Origin: Anaerolineales bacterium
Lineage (GTDB): Bacteria; Chloroflexota; Anaerolineae; Anaerolineales; UBA4823
DNA length: 64,000 nucleotides
Direction: 5' to 3'
Assembly: GCA_003105035.1 (NCBI GenBank)
Contig: PQAL01000038.1
Span: 62,001 to 126,000, forward strand
The stretch's first letter is position 1. Every line of letters starts with the position of its first letter. A program made the position numbers and the translations under genes. Positions 18,403 to 27,476 of this stretch are shown in pieces. Below the pieces are notes generated by a model that had not been told where the DNA came from, made no database searches, and was given only the letters and a program-made list of their open reading frames with translations.

Positions 18403-19905
18403 TCACCCTTTAGGGCTCCTCACCTGGCTATAGGCTGGCAGTATCAACCCTAGCAAGAGTCCCAGGCTGGCAAGGCCCACCAATCCCCAAACAACCAGGT
18501 ATAACTCATAGCTCATGCTGCTCACTGGTTTACTCAAGGCTACCAGCATATGGGCATTGCTTGACGTGGTTGAATCTGCCCCTAAAAGCCAGAGCCGGGA
18601 GTACTGCCATGGCTCATCAATGGTGTACAGGTTGATCCACAGGCCAGCCTCTCGATATTTGCGAATCCACTCTTCACCCAAACCGTACTCAGAATTTACA
18701 ATCTGGTAGCCAGAAGAACGCAACTCATCGGTAGCAGGTGGGGCCTGGTATTTTACCCCGTAAGCTAGCTTCATCTCTGGGGCAATCGTCCGCACCAATT
18801 CCGCCTGCTGCTGGTCAGCCAGTACCCAAACTTGAGGATCAATTCCCACCACATGGATGATATCAATGACCTTCTCAAAGTAATTTTGAGCGTAGGCTTG
18901 ATCATCGGGTGGCTGTTTGATATCGTATATAAAGGCCAGGTTATTATCCTTTACAATCTGCAGCTCATCTTCCAGGATCGGGATTGTCTGGAGCATATTT
19001 TGATCAACCTGGTCTTGACTGACCTGGCCATTCTTGATGGTCTTGTAGGGGTCTCTCTCCACAAACCATTTCCCTGCATTGAGTATGGTGGCTTCAGCCA
19101 GTGTAAAATATTCGGCTCTTTCTTTAATTCTGTCCGGATAGAGCGTCGCAACATCCGTAGTCCGCTCGAATGTGTCATCATGCAGCAGGAATGGCAGCCC
19201 GTCCTGGCTGATGTGAATATCTGTTTCCAGCCCATAGACCTTCAACTCTACTGCGAGGTTTGCAGCTGCCATCGTATTTTCTGGAGCGAGCATAGAAGCT
19301 CCACGGTGGGCGATGAGAAGTGGTTTGGCGGGCAACTCACCTTTATACACCGAACCCGGTGGATTTATGGTAGCTGCTCCCCAGACAATCACCACGACCA
19401 GTATCGCAAGCAGGGAAGGCAACAGGTTGATTTTCTTGCCCGTTTCTTTCCTACGACGGTATAGGATTCTGACAAAAATGCCCAATCCGACACTGATGCC
19501 TAGGATAATCAGCGCATCCAGGAATATCCGGTAATAAGATAATAATTGGCCAAGGCGGGGTATCTGCACCGACGATTTCTGGAACAGCATCCAAAAACTT
19601 CCGTAGAAGAAGACCAGGTATAGAATTCCAAGAATGAAGTATAGAATGGATGTAAGCGTCATCAAGCGGTGATTCCACCCTTTTTTATATGTGATCAGGC
19701 GTACTGCACTCCATATGGCGATTAAACAGGAAAGCACCAAAAAAAGGCTGATGTAATCGAATCTCAATCCCAACATCCTGGCCAGGTAGTCATTGGTTTC
19801 GGTATAGAAGAGGCTATTGGTCATCCAAAAAACAATAAAGAGGACGCTATGGATGAGGATAATCACAGGCAAAATGATGCGGGTTATTCGTGAGAATAAA
19901 TTCAT
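18403..19905 (-). CDS. Membrane glycerophosphodiester phosphodiesterase
   Basis: The 500-residue protein has about five membrane segments in residues 1-180, then a GDPD domain (about 190-450) and one last C-terminal membrane segment. The catalytic motifs are present: AHRGASMLAPENT, GLETDIHISQDG and FLLHDDTFERTT. It should split glycerophosphodiesters to an alcohol and glycerol-3-phosphate at the outer face of the membrane. Its start is marked by AAGGAGGT, which overlaps the stop codon of the upstream membrane-protein gene, so translation of the pair is probably coupled. Confidence 0.9.
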   Translation of the reverse strand: MNLFSRITRIILPVIILIHSVLFIVFWMTNSLFYTETNDYLARMLGLRFDYISLFLVLSCLIAIWSAVRLITYKKGWNHRLMTLTSILYFILGILYLVFFYGSFWMLFQKSSVQIPRLGQLLSYYRIFLDALIILGISVGLGIFVRILYRRRKETGKKINLLPSLLAILVVVIVWGAATINPPGSVYKGELPAKPLLIAHRGASMLAPENTMAAANLAVELKVYGLETDIHISQDGLPFLLHDDTFERTTDVATLYPDRIKERAEYFTLAEATILNAGKWFVERDPYKTIKNGQVSQDQVDQNMLQTIPILEDELQIVKDNNLAFIYDIKQPPDDQAYAQNYFEKVIDIIHVVGIDPQVWVLADQQQAELVRTIAPEMKLAYGVKYQAPPATDELRSSGYQIVNSEYGLGEEWIRKYREAGLWINLYTIDEPWQYSRLWLLGADSTTSSNAHMLVALSKPVSSMSYELYLVVWGLVGLASLGLLLGLILPAYSQVRSPKG

Positions 19906-19917
19906 GTTTTTACCTCC

Positions 19918-20880
19918 TTATAGATCCTGATCTATAGGACCGTCATTCCTGGGGGGAATCTGTGACAAGTATGACTCCCAATCCGGAGGGCGTTCTTCCT
20001 TTTTGGCATCACCAGGGATTGGCTCAGGCTTCTTTACTGTTCTATCTCTCTGTGAATTGCTTAGCTCTCGCCGAATGCGCAGGTCATGAATAGCAATAAT
20101 GAGCATGATACCCAGCAAGATCGATCCACTCAGCAACCAGAAATGAGGGATTGTAGCAGAACCGATGATCAGCACGAACACCAGGATGACCAAAGCCACC
20201 ACCAGGATGACCGCACATCCCTCTCCATCGCAATCCGGGATATCGAGAGCCATTCCAAAATCCCCCGCATCATCCATTCCCTGAATGAACGGACCTGCGG
20301 CTCTGATGGCATTATACTGAACTAGTTCCTGAGGTACCCCGCTTAGGAGAGCCATGTTCTCGGTTCGAGCGAGACCAACCCACACCGTTATGATAAAGCC
20401 AAGCGTGGGGATTAAAAATATCCACATCGGGGTGTAATCTTGCGATTCTTTGAACCAGCGTGTGCGCGGTATGAGCCACCCTAATGCCAGCAGTCCAAAA
20501 AACGTGGGAATGACCACCGGAATGCCTCCCCATGCGGCTTCGATCTTGTGAAACCGGAATACTAAGAACGAAAATCCAATCAGACCGATCACCACCAGGA
20601 CCAGCATCCAGATCGTGTTGGTCATGCGATGTTCCTTGATATCCTGTATATCGTCCTTCACATCCGCGTTAATCTCATCCACCACCGGGCTGACCAATTT
20701 ATCGAGCAGCCGCGAGAAGGCCATGATGCTTCCGGTGATGATGAAGATGATTGCTAGCGCAAGGAAGAGCAGGGTGATCGCAGTCTTTCCGCCACTTAAA
20801 GTATAAGCAGAAATGACTAACAACCCAATGATGATGCCCAACAAAATCAAACCGATCGCGAGTATTGTCTTTTTAGCCAT
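19918..20880 (-). CDS. Seven-TM membrane protein of unknown function
   Basis: The ATG at 20880 (MAKKTILAIG) is preferred to an earlier in-frame ATG because GGGGA lies close upstream and the protein then starts with a membrane segment. About seven hydrophobic segments are seen, with a soluble stretch (about 55-85, DEINADVKDDIQDIKEH) and a charged, proline-rich cytosolic tail ending PPRNDGPIDQDL. No known family was recognised. It is the first gene of a pair with the GDPD gene, 12 nt apart, which suggests a shared role at the membrane. Confidence 0.7.
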   Translation of the reverse strand: MAKKTILAIGLILLGIIIGLLVISAYTLSGGKTAITLLFLALAIIFIITGSIMAFSRLLDKLVSPVVDEINADVKDDIQDIKEHRMTNTIWMLVLVVIGLIGFSFLVFRFHKIEAAWGGIPVVIPTFFGLLALGWLIPRTRWFKESQDYTPMWIFLIPTLGFIITVWVGLARTENMALLSGVPQELVQYNAIRAAGPFIQGMDDAGDFGMALDIPDCDGEGCAVILVVALVILVFVLIIGSATIPHFWLLSGSILLGIMLIIAIHDLRIRRELSNSQRDRTVKKPEPIPGDAKKEERPPDWESYLSQIPPRNDGPIDQDL

Positions 20881-21334
20881 GTTTTTAATGTTCCCCTGCA
20901 GCCTGAACACAGCCGCACACAAAAACTCGACGCCAATGAGGGTGAAATGACCAGCAGCGTCTGTCGAATAGATGGATATTCATTAGTTTACACCAGGCAA
21001 CCATCAACCATGTGACCATGTGACCATGTGTTATTCAACTTTGTTCAGCCAACAAAATGCTCTGCTATTAATCATAACGCATTCTTCTAAAGAAACTTGC
21101 GCAACCCGCCTGATTCGTACTACTCTCCCCCTGATGGTTCGAGTTTACAGAACGATCTTGCCGGTATTACCTGCGAGTAGTTGATATGTGCTTTTCGGGG
21201 GAGAATACTTACAATAATGATAACTCATCCCAAATCCAGGGGATTTGTTTCACCCTGCCCGGCTTTCCAATTGCCCAAATATTTAATTTGTGCTAAACTG
21301 AATATACACCTGATTTCGCAAAGGAGAACCAGCC
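20881..21334. other. Divergent intergenic region
   Basis: This 454-base stretch separates the membrane-protein operon from the receiver/CpaE-like gene. It contains three copies of the 8-mer CCATGTGA/T in tandem (21008-21031) and a spaced inverted repeat, TCTCCCCC at 21124-21131 with GGGGGAGA at 21197-21204. AAAGGAGAACC precedes the gene at 21335. No clear -35/-10 pair and no gene was seen. Confidence 0.5.
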
Positions 21335-22483
21335 ATGGCTGATAAAATCCTGGTCGTAGATGATGATCCCGACACCGTCAAATTCATCAATATCATGTTG
21401 AGCCGCCTGGGCTACCAAGTGATCTCAGCCACCTCCGGCCTGGAGGCTCTCGAACGCGTACAGGTTGAGCATCCCGATTTGATCATCCTGGATGTCATGA
21501 TGCCCGGGATGGACGGTTACGAGGTCAGCCGAAACCTTCGCCGCAATCCCAAGACTGCCACCACACCCATCCTGATGTTCACAGCCAAGACTACCATCGA
21601 AGATAAGCTGGCCGGTTATGATGCTGGTGTGAACCTCTACCTGACCAAACCCATCCATCCGATCGACCTGCAAGCGAATATCCGCAACCTGCTGACCCAA
21701 AAACTCACCAAGGCGGAAGCCTCGGGTGAGCATGGTTACGTCGTTGGTGTGCTTTCTGCCACCGGGGGTGCAGGGGTATCCACCATCGCCCTCAACCTGG
21801 CCATCACCTACGCGAAGAAATATAACGTTAAGGTGATTGCAGCTGAGATGAAACCCGGGCAGGGCTCGTGGGCATTGGATCTGAACCTCACCGAGCCAGT
21901 CGGCTTACCAAACCTGCTCAGCATGGAGCTGCAGGACCTTACCGTTGAAACGGTTTCCAAGGAGCTGATCCAGACCAACTTTGGGATAAAAATCCTGTCT
22001 GCCTCAAACCAGACCGAGAATGTGGAATACGCAGCTGCCACACCACAGCTGGAGCTTATCCTGGGATATTTAAGCAGTCTGGCTTCGATAGTCATCCTGG
22101 ATATCGGCACCAGTTTTCACCCCGGATTTAACGCGATCCTGAATAAGTGTGATGAGCTGATCATGGTGGTTGAGCCACAGCCTGTGCCCATTAAGCGTTC
22201 CAAGCTACTAGCCAGCGAGCTTCACCTGAAAGGTTTCGGCAGCATCAAGACGATGAGCACGGTATTGGTCAATCGCACCCGCTCGGATATTGTGTTGAAC
22301 ATCAGCCAGGTGGAGCAGATTCTGGGCTATCCAGCTGTGATGGGTTTCCCACCGGTGGTTGAGCAGGCCTATCGTGCATCTGAACGTGCCCTGCCATTGG
22401 TTGCCATACAGCCAGATGGCATCATCGCCATGCAATTCAACACCCTGGCCAGCCAGATCAACGAACGCGTGCCCGTTCATTAA
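21335..22483 (+). CDS. Receiver plus CpaE/TadZ-like ATPase-fold protein
   Basis: Residues 1-125 are a complete receiver domain (VDDDPDTVKF, LIILDVMMPGMDG, YLTKP). Residues 135-375 have the fold pattern of MinD/ParA-type CpaE (GVLSATGGAGVSTIALNLAI, IVILDIGTSF, ELIMVVEPQP, VLVNRT). The deviant Walker A normally has two lysines (KGGxGKT); here they are Thr143 and Val148. TadZ/CpaE proteins are known to vary here, and they place type IV or Flp pili at the pole. No pilus gene is within the window, so the role here may differ. ATP binding is uncertain. AAAGGAGAACC precedes the ATG. Confidence 0.85.
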   Translation: MADKILVVDDDPDTVKFINIMLSRLGYQVISATSGLEALERVQVEHPDLIILDVMMPGMDGYEVSRNLRRNPKTATTPILMFTAKTTIEDKLAGYDAGVNLYLTKPIHPIDLQANIRNLLTQKLTKAEASGEHGYVVGVLSATGGAGVSTIALNLAITYAKKYNVKVIAAEMKPGQGSWALDLNLTEPVGLPNLLSMELQDLTVETVSKELIQTNFGIKILSASNQTENVEYAAATPQLELILGYLSSLASIVILDIGTSFHPGFNAILNKCDELIMVVEPQPVPIKRSKLLASELHLKGFGSIKTMSTVLVNRTRSDIVLNISQVEQILGYPAVMGFPPVVEQAYRASERALPLVAIQPDGIIAMQFNTLASQINERVPVH

Positions 22484-22558
22484 ACCAATCTTCATCTTCA
22501 ACTTACTCTTCCAGACGTATAATCCTGTTACAGGTTATTGTTCAGGAGGGTCATCGTC

Positions 22559-23995
22559 ATGGAGAATCCTTTCCGTGTAGAACATGATACGCTTGGAGAT
22601 GTTAACGTCCCCACCCAGGCTTTATATGGTGCCCAAACCCAACGCGCAGTAGACAATTTCAATGTTTCGGGTCTTAAACCCTGGCGGGCATTTATCTGGT
22701 CGATGGCGGTCATTAAGCGCGCCGCGGCAGAGGTCAACCGTAACCTGGGATTGCTGGATGAAAAAATTGCTGACGCGATCATCACCGCTGCCCAGGAGGT
22801 CATCGATGGACAATGGGATGACGAATTTGTCGTAGATCCTTTTCAGGCAGGGGCTGGCACGAGCCACAACATGAACGTTAATGAAGTGATTGCCAACCGC
22901 GCCACGGTACTTCTGGGTGGCGAGCTCGGCCAGTACCTGGTAAATCCCAATGATCATGTCAATATGTCGCAGTCTACCAATGACACCGTCCCCACCGCCA
23001 TCCGCCTGGGCTGCCTGTGGCGCCTGGAGGAATTGCTGACCGTAATCGATGATCTTGCCTTCAGCCTTGGTCAGAAAGCCACCGAATTTGATGAGGTCGT
23101 TAAATCAGGCCGCACTCACCTGCAGGATGCCGTCCCCATCCGTCTTGGGCAGGAATTCAGTGGGTATGCTAAGGCTGTCCAGCACGATGGTGATCGGATT
23201 CGCATTGCGGCTAATGATCTGCGCCGCATTGGGATCGGTGGCACAGCTGTAGGTACCGGTCTCAACGCCCACCCCGATTATCACCCGCGCATGGTGGAAC
23301 GTCTCTCTGATCTAACTGGCCAAACCTTATACAGCTCGGAAAACTTATTCGAATCGATGCAGTCCATGGCAGATGTAGCCAGTTTCTCAGCTTCTCTACG
23401 CACACTGTCCATCACGCTTACCCGCACTGCCAATGATTTCCGTCTGCTGACTTCCGGCCCGTCCACCGGGTTGGATGAGCTGCACCTACCAGCCGTTCAG
23501 CCTGGCTCAAGCATTATGCCTGGCAAGGTCAACCCGGTCATGGCAGAGATGCTCAACATGTCCATGTTCCACGTCCAGGGGTGTGATCTGGTAGTTGCTC
23601 TCGCTGCTCAAGCCGGACAGCTTGAGTTGAATGTGATGATGCCGATTATTGCGCATAATCTCTTTGAGATGATGCAGGTGATGATCGGCTCCATCCGTGC
23701 CTTCACCGAAAAATGCGTGCGTGGGCTTCAGGCCAACCGGGGTAAGGCTGAAGGCTGGTTGGCAAAAAACGCAATTATTGCTACTTCCTTGAATCCGCTG
23801 ATTGGCTACAGTGCCAGTGCCTCGCTGGTGAAGGAAGCCCTGCAGCGTAATGTCCCCATCCGTGAGGTCGCCCTTGAGAAAGCATTCGCTGGTCAGCTCC
23901 TGCATATCAAGGAAAACCGCCCTGTCACCACCGAAGAGATTGACCTGGCGTTGAACGACTTAAAACACCTGACTTACGGTGGAATTGTTGGTTAA
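22559..23995 (+). CDS. aspA: Aspartate ammonia-lyase / class II fumarase family enzyme, aspartase more likely
   Basis: The ATG at 22559 follows AGGAGGG; an in-frame TTG upstream overlaps that site and is rejected. The 478-residue protein keeps the superfamily motifs GRTHLQDAVPIRLGQEF, GGTAVGTGLNAHPDY and PGSSIMPGKVNPV. GAGTSHNMNVNEV and NDHVNMSQSTND resemble the Bacillus-type aspartase more than FumC (GSGTQSNMN, NDDVN). Aspartase makes fumarate and ammonia from aspartate; fumarase hydrates fumarate. The call rests on these active-site segments as recalled and could be wrong. It is a single-gene unit, convergent with the CaiB/BaiF gene 23 nt away. Confidence 0.78.
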   Translation: MENPFRVEHDTLGDVNVPTQALYGAQTQRAVDNFNVSGLKPWRAFIWSMAVIKRAAAEVNRNLGLLDEKIADAIITAAQEVIDGQWDDEFVVDPFQAGAGTSHNMNVNEVIANRATVLLGGELGQYLVNPNDHVNMSQSTNDTVPTAIRLGCLWRLEELLTVIDDLAFSLGQKATEFDEVVKSGRTHLQDAVPIRLGQEFSGYAKAVQHDGDRIRIAANDLRRIGIGGTAVGTGLNAHPDYHPRMVERLSDLTGQTLYSSENLFESMQSMADVASFSASLRTLSITLTRTANDFRLLTSGPSTGLDELHLPAVQPGSSIMPGKVNPVMAEMLNMSMFHVQGCDLVVALAAQAGQLELNVMMPIIAHNLFEMMQVMIGSIRAFTEKCVRGLQANRGKAEGWLAKNAIIATSLNPLIGYSASASLVKEALQRNVPIREVALEKAFAGQLLHIKENRPVTTEEIDLALNDLKHLTYGGIVG

Positions 23996-24018
23996 GACAA
24001 CACTACGTTTTTACCAGC

Positions 24019-25224
24019 TTAAATAACTCCTGCCTGCCGCAGCTCACACACTTCCGATTCCTCATACCCAAGGAAATCATGCAGGATCTGGTCCGTATGT
24101 TCCCCCAGTAGGGGTGGTGGCAAGTGGAGCACAGTTGGGGCAGTCGGGATTTTGAGAGGTGATGCCACCAGGTGTATCGATTCTGAGTTCCCCTGCCTAA
24201 CTTCAACCACCATTTCACGTGCTTTCACCTGAGGGTCTTCCAACACCTGTTCAATGCTATTGATCGGACCACATGGGACGCCAATGGCTTCCAGAATGGT
24301 CAGCCAATGGGAGATCTCAAATTGGGAGAATAGCTCATCCAGCAAAGGGATGACCTCTGCTCGGTTTCTGACCCTCCCGGCATTATCTTTAAAACGCTTA
24401 TCCTCGGCCCATTCCTTCTTGCCTGCGTGCTCGCAGAACTGACGCCATTGCAGGTCGTTCCCAATGGCGAGGGTAAAATAGCCATCCTTGGCTTTGAAAG
24501 TCTGGTAGGGGACAATATTGGGGTGGGCATTGCCGTATCGCCTGGTTTTCTCGCCGGAGATCAAGTAGTTGCTGCCGACATTCGCCAACCAGGCGATTTG
24601 TGAATCAAGCAGCGATATGTCGATGCGCTGGCCTCGACCACTCCTCTGGCAATCGAACAAGGCTGCCAGGATGGCGTTACAAGCAAACAACCCCGCAGTA
24701 ATATCAGCAATGGCGACACCCACCTTATAGGGTTCACCGTCCTCAGGCCCGGTGATGCTCATCACGCCCCCCTGAGCCTGGATGATGAAGTCATAACCTG
24801 CCAGGTCACGGTACGGCCCGGTATAACCATATCCGGTGATAGTGCAGTAGATCAAACCAGGATGGATTTCTTGAAGCGCCTGGTATCCCAGGCCCCATTT
24901 TTCCAGCGTTCCCGCGCGAAAGTTCTCCACCAGGACATCGCTTTGCTTTATCAGCTTCCTCAGAATCTGTTGTCCCTGACCACTTTTAAGGTTCAGGGTC
25001 ATGCTCCGCTTGTTACGGTTGACGCACAGAAAGTATGCTGACTCTCCCCCTGCAGTGAAAGGCGGGCCCCAATGGCGGGTATCATCCCCTATCCCGGGGG
25101 CTTCAATCTTGATGATATCTGCCCCCAGGTCTCCCAGCATCATGGTACAGTACGGACCTGCCAGCACCCGGCTCAGGTCCAAAACCCTTACGCCTTCAAG
25201 TAATGGCCGCGCTTCGTTGTTCAT
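24019..25224 (-). CDS. CaiB/BaiF-type (family III) CoA transferase
   Basis: The ATG at 25224 sits 4 nt after the stop of the upstream baeRF gene and is preferred to the ATG at 25248, which would overlap it. The 401-residue protein starts LEGVRVLDLSRVLAGPYCTM and keeps RNKRSMTLNLKSGQG, VLVENFRAGTLEKWGL and the AGYDFIIQAQGG segment with the catalytic Asp. Family III enzymes move CoA between carboxylic acids. The substrate cannot be told. It is the last gene of a dnaJ-type, baeRF, CoA transferase run. Confidence 0.9.
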   Translation of the reverse strand: MNNEARPLLEGVRVLDLSRVLAGPYCTMMLGDLGADIIKIEAPGIGDDTRHWGPPFTAGGESAYFLCVNRNKRSMTLNLKSGQGQQILRKLIKQSDVLVENFRAGTLEKWGLGYQALQEIHPGLIYCTITGYGYTGPYRDLAGYDFIIQAQGGVMSITGPEDGEPYKVGVAIADITAGLFACNAILAALFDCQRSGRGQRIDISLLDSQIAWLANVGSNYLISGEKTRRYGNAHPNIVPYQTFKAKDGYFTLAIGNDLQWRQFCEHAGKKEWAEDKRFKDNAGRVRNRAEVIPLLDELFSQFEISHWLTILEAIGVPCGPINSIEQVLEDPQVKAREMVVEVRQGNSESIHLVASPLKIPTAPTVLHLPPPLLGEHTDQILHDFLGYEESEVCELRQAGVI

Positions 25225-25228
25225 CTTG

Positions 25229-26329
25229 CTAGTAGCGCAGCACTGCACCGATATTTTCGAATCCGTCCACCTTATGCACTTGCTGTAGAACCTCTACTTC
25301 ACCACCAGCCTTCATCACATCGTGGACCGCCAACTCAACTGCATCTGGGATTTTCACAAAAGCTGACCCACAATATGGGCATTCTGGCAATTCGATGGTG
25401 GTTGCATACCCGCAACCTTGGCAGCGGTATGCTGATTCACGGTATCCGTCGGTAATTACCAGGGCCTGGATGCGTCCATCTCGAACGGCTTGCAAGGTAT
25501 CCTCCAGCGTCAAGACGGCGCGTTGCTCCTTAGCCGCGCCAGTCACCAGCATTTTTAATAACTGCTCTTCTTTGCGGAACTCAGCCTCCTTGCCGACCTG
25601 CATTGTCTTTTCAAGCACCTCTCCCTTACTGGCTGTCATGCTCAATGGAAAGGCGCCAATGATCAGGCTTTGCCAGCTTTTCGGAAGCTGAGCCTTCAGT
25701 TCGGCGATGTTTTCCTCAGTACCGCCGATTAAAACCCTGCGAACATTGTTCTCTTTAAAGAATTGTCCAGCGAACTCAGCTACCTCGCGAAAATTACGCT
25801 CAGTGAGCTCATCTTCGTATCGTGTTTGCCCTGACATCCCACCTCGCATGCCAGTCTTCGCTGAGGAACCACCCCGTTTAGTGTGCCGAATATTCTCGCC
25901 TAAAATACCTTCCTGCTCTTGGATTTCTCCAAGATGAAAAGAAAATACCCTGGCACCCTGTTTATCTACCAATACAACACCGTAACCACCATAGTGGTCA
26001 AGCAGGCTTGCCAGCGGTTTTACATAGGGGCGGTTATTCAATACCACCTGATTTCGTACGGGGATTGCTAATGTGTAGGCCCTGAAAAAATTCTCCTGGG
26101 CACACAAGAATAAGACCACACTTCTTCCAGTCCAATCGTATTGCCGGCCAAAAAAGTTTTCAATGGCTGTGATATCCGCAGTCAGTTTAATCTCTTTCAG
26201 TAAGCTCCTCAGATTTAGTTTATATACATCTGCATTGCCCTGGATGGGGTCAGTGTTTAGATAAACGCTCAACACCTGATGTTCCGCCCGATAACCAAGT
26301 AATTCGTGCAAGTTCGCTTCAGTTAACAT
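25229..26329 (-). CDS. Bacterial eRF1-like (baeRF family) protein
   Basis: The ATG at 26329 follows GAGGAGG; an earlier in-frame ATG is rejected. The 366-residue protein is built like eRF1 domains 2 and 3: an N-terminal part with LSVYLNTDPI, a middle domain (VRRVLIGGTEENI), and a C-terminal L7Ae-like domain followed by a zinc ribbon (CQGCGYATTIELPECPYCG). A glycine-rich loop reads GMRGGMSGQTRYEDE, which recalls the GGQ or GGQ-like loops of release factors but has two residues inserted. Members of this family are linked to ribosome rescue or peptidyl-tRNA release. It lies downstream of the dnaJ-type gene, on the same strand. Confidence 0.8.
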   Translation of the reverse strand: MLTEANLHELLGYRAEHQVLSVYLNTDPIQGNADVYKLNLRSLLKEIKLTADITAIENFFGRQYDWTGRSVVLFLCAQENFFRAYTLAIPVRNQVVLNNRPYVKPLASLLDHYGGYGVVLVDKQGARVFSFHLGEIQEQEGILGENIRHTKRGGSSAKTGMRGGMSGQTRYEDELTERNFREVAEFAGQFFKENNVRRVLIGGTEENIAELKAQLPKSWQSLIIGAFPLSMTASKGEVLEKTMQVGKEAEFRKEEQLLKMLVTGAAKEQRAVLTLEDTLQAVRDGRIQALVITDGYRESAYRCQGCGYATTIELPECPYCGSAFVKIPDAVELAVHDVMKAGGEVEVLQQVHKVDGFENIGAVLRY

Positions 26330-26370
26330 AAAACCTCCTCTCTTCACGCAGGTGATATGGAATGGCTAAC

Positions 26371-27306
26371 TTACGAACGTTTCAGCTCTTGGAATAACTC
26401 TTTTTGTCGTTGAGTCAGGTTGTGCGGAATTTTTACCTTGATATGGGCATATAAGTCGCCCCAGTTATTGGGTGTATTCAATCTGGGTAGACCTCTACCA
26501 GCCAGGCGGATACTTTGCCCAGGCTGGATGCCTGCCGGGATGGTCAGGACGACATTTCCTGAAAGCGTCTGGACGGAAACCTCACCACCTAAAACAGCAG
26601 TGTAAAGGTCGACCGTCACCTCAGTGTGCAGGTCATTCCCTTTTACCTGATAACGAGGATCATCAGCAACTTTGATCACCAGATACAGGTCTCCCTTTTG
26701 ACCAGCATTTCCCGTGGGTATGGTGCTTGGAACACGCACTTTTGTGCCGGTTTTTGCTCCCGCAGGGATCTTGATCTCTAGCCTGCGTCCATCCACATCG
26801 ATGCGCCGCGTGGTACCTTGATACGCTTCGGTCAGGCTAATGGTTACTTCCTGTTGATAGGATGGCGCTTCCATCTGGCGGCTGCGAGAATAAGCTCCTC
26901 TTCTACTGCTGGAGGTGTTCATATTCGGCATGCCACCGAAGATCCTCCGGAAGAACTCGGAAAAATCTCCCCCCAGAATATCTTCAAAGCCACCTACGTT
27001 TACCCGCACGTTCCCTGTGGGTGAGGTTGCAAACCAATCTTCCCAATTAAAACCACCAGCTGGGGCACCACCTTGTTGCCACTGCGAATATGATTCTCCC
27101 AGTTGGTCGTAGCGACCTCGCTTTTCCGGATCACTTAGAACCTGATAAGCTTCATTTATCTCTTTAAAGCGTTCTTCAGCCTTTTTATCCCCAGGGTTAC
27201 GATCCGGGTGCTCTTTCATTGCTAATTTGCGATAGGCTCGCTTGATCTCTTCCTTGCTTGCTTTTCGCTCAACACCCAGGATTTTATAATAATCTTTATA
27301 TTCCAT
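26371..27306 (-). CDS. DnaJ/CbpA-type co-chaperone without zinc finger
   Basis: The 311-residue protein begins with a J domain ([23 protein letters not shown] in [10 protein letters not shown]) and a glycine/aromatic linker with [13 protein letters not shown]. The DnaJ C-terminal substrate-binding domains follow (about 155-300, [20 protein letters not shown]). The CxxCxGxG zinc centre of full DnaJ is absent, so this is a type II or CbpA-like J protein that should stimulate a DnaK. No dnaK or grpE is nearby. A promoter is visible at 27353-27382; no CIRCE element was seen. Downstream is the baeRF gene, 41 nt away. Confidence 0.93.
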   Translation of the reverse strand: MEYKDYYKILGVERKASKEEIKRAYRKLAMKEHPDRNPGDKKAEERFKEINEAYQVLSDPEKRGRYDQLGESYSQWQQGGAPAGGFNWEDWFATSPTGNVRVNVGGFEDILGGDFSEFFRRIFGGMPNMNTSSSRRGAYSRSRQMEAPSYQQEVTISLTEAYQGTTRRIDVDGRRLEIKIPAGAKTGTKVRVPSTIPTGNAGQKGDLYLVIKVADDPRYQVKGNDLHTEVTVDLYTAVLGGEVSVQTLSGNVVLTIPAGIQPGQSIRLAGRGLPRLNTPNNWGDLYAHIKVKIPHNLTQRQKELFQELKRS

Positions 27307-27352
27307 ACTCTGACCACCACTATTTGGCGAAAGATTTCACCATACTTATACC

Positions 27353-27382
27353 ATTGTATGCTCATCCGGCATGCAAAGTCAA
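27353..27382 (-). promoter_or_regulatory. Promoter of the dnaJ-type operon
   Basis: On the minus strand, TTGACT and TACAAT are separated by 18 nt, and the likely start site is about 40 nt before the dnaJ-type ATG. No heat-shock operator was recognised. Confidence 0.6.
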
Positions 27383-27460
27383 GCGTTCAGACAGATTTCT
27401 TACAAAATTCTAACTCATCGCTTGTGAACACTGATAATCGAACATAAATTTTTATAAACA

Positions 27461-27469
27461 TGCTATGAT
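27461..27469 (+). promoter_or_regulatory. Extended -10 box immediately before a start codon
   Basis: TGCTATGAT, a TGn-extended -10, ends 7 nt before the ATG at 27477. No Shine-Dalgarno is present. Transcription should start at or next to the start codon, giving a leaderless mRNA. This also rules out the in-frame ATG at 27465, which lies inside the -10 box. Confidence 0.6.
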
Positions 27470-27476
27470 TAATCGT

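Noticed and set aside
21008-21031. Three tandem CCATGTGA/T units as a CRISPR-like or operator array
   Set aside because: Only three 8-mers with no spacers; it could be a weak binding site at most, and chance slippage is as likely.
27465-27476. ATG at 27465 as start of the first kinase
   Set aside because: It lies inside the extended -10 box (27461-27469). ATG 27477 fits the spacing and loses only four residues.
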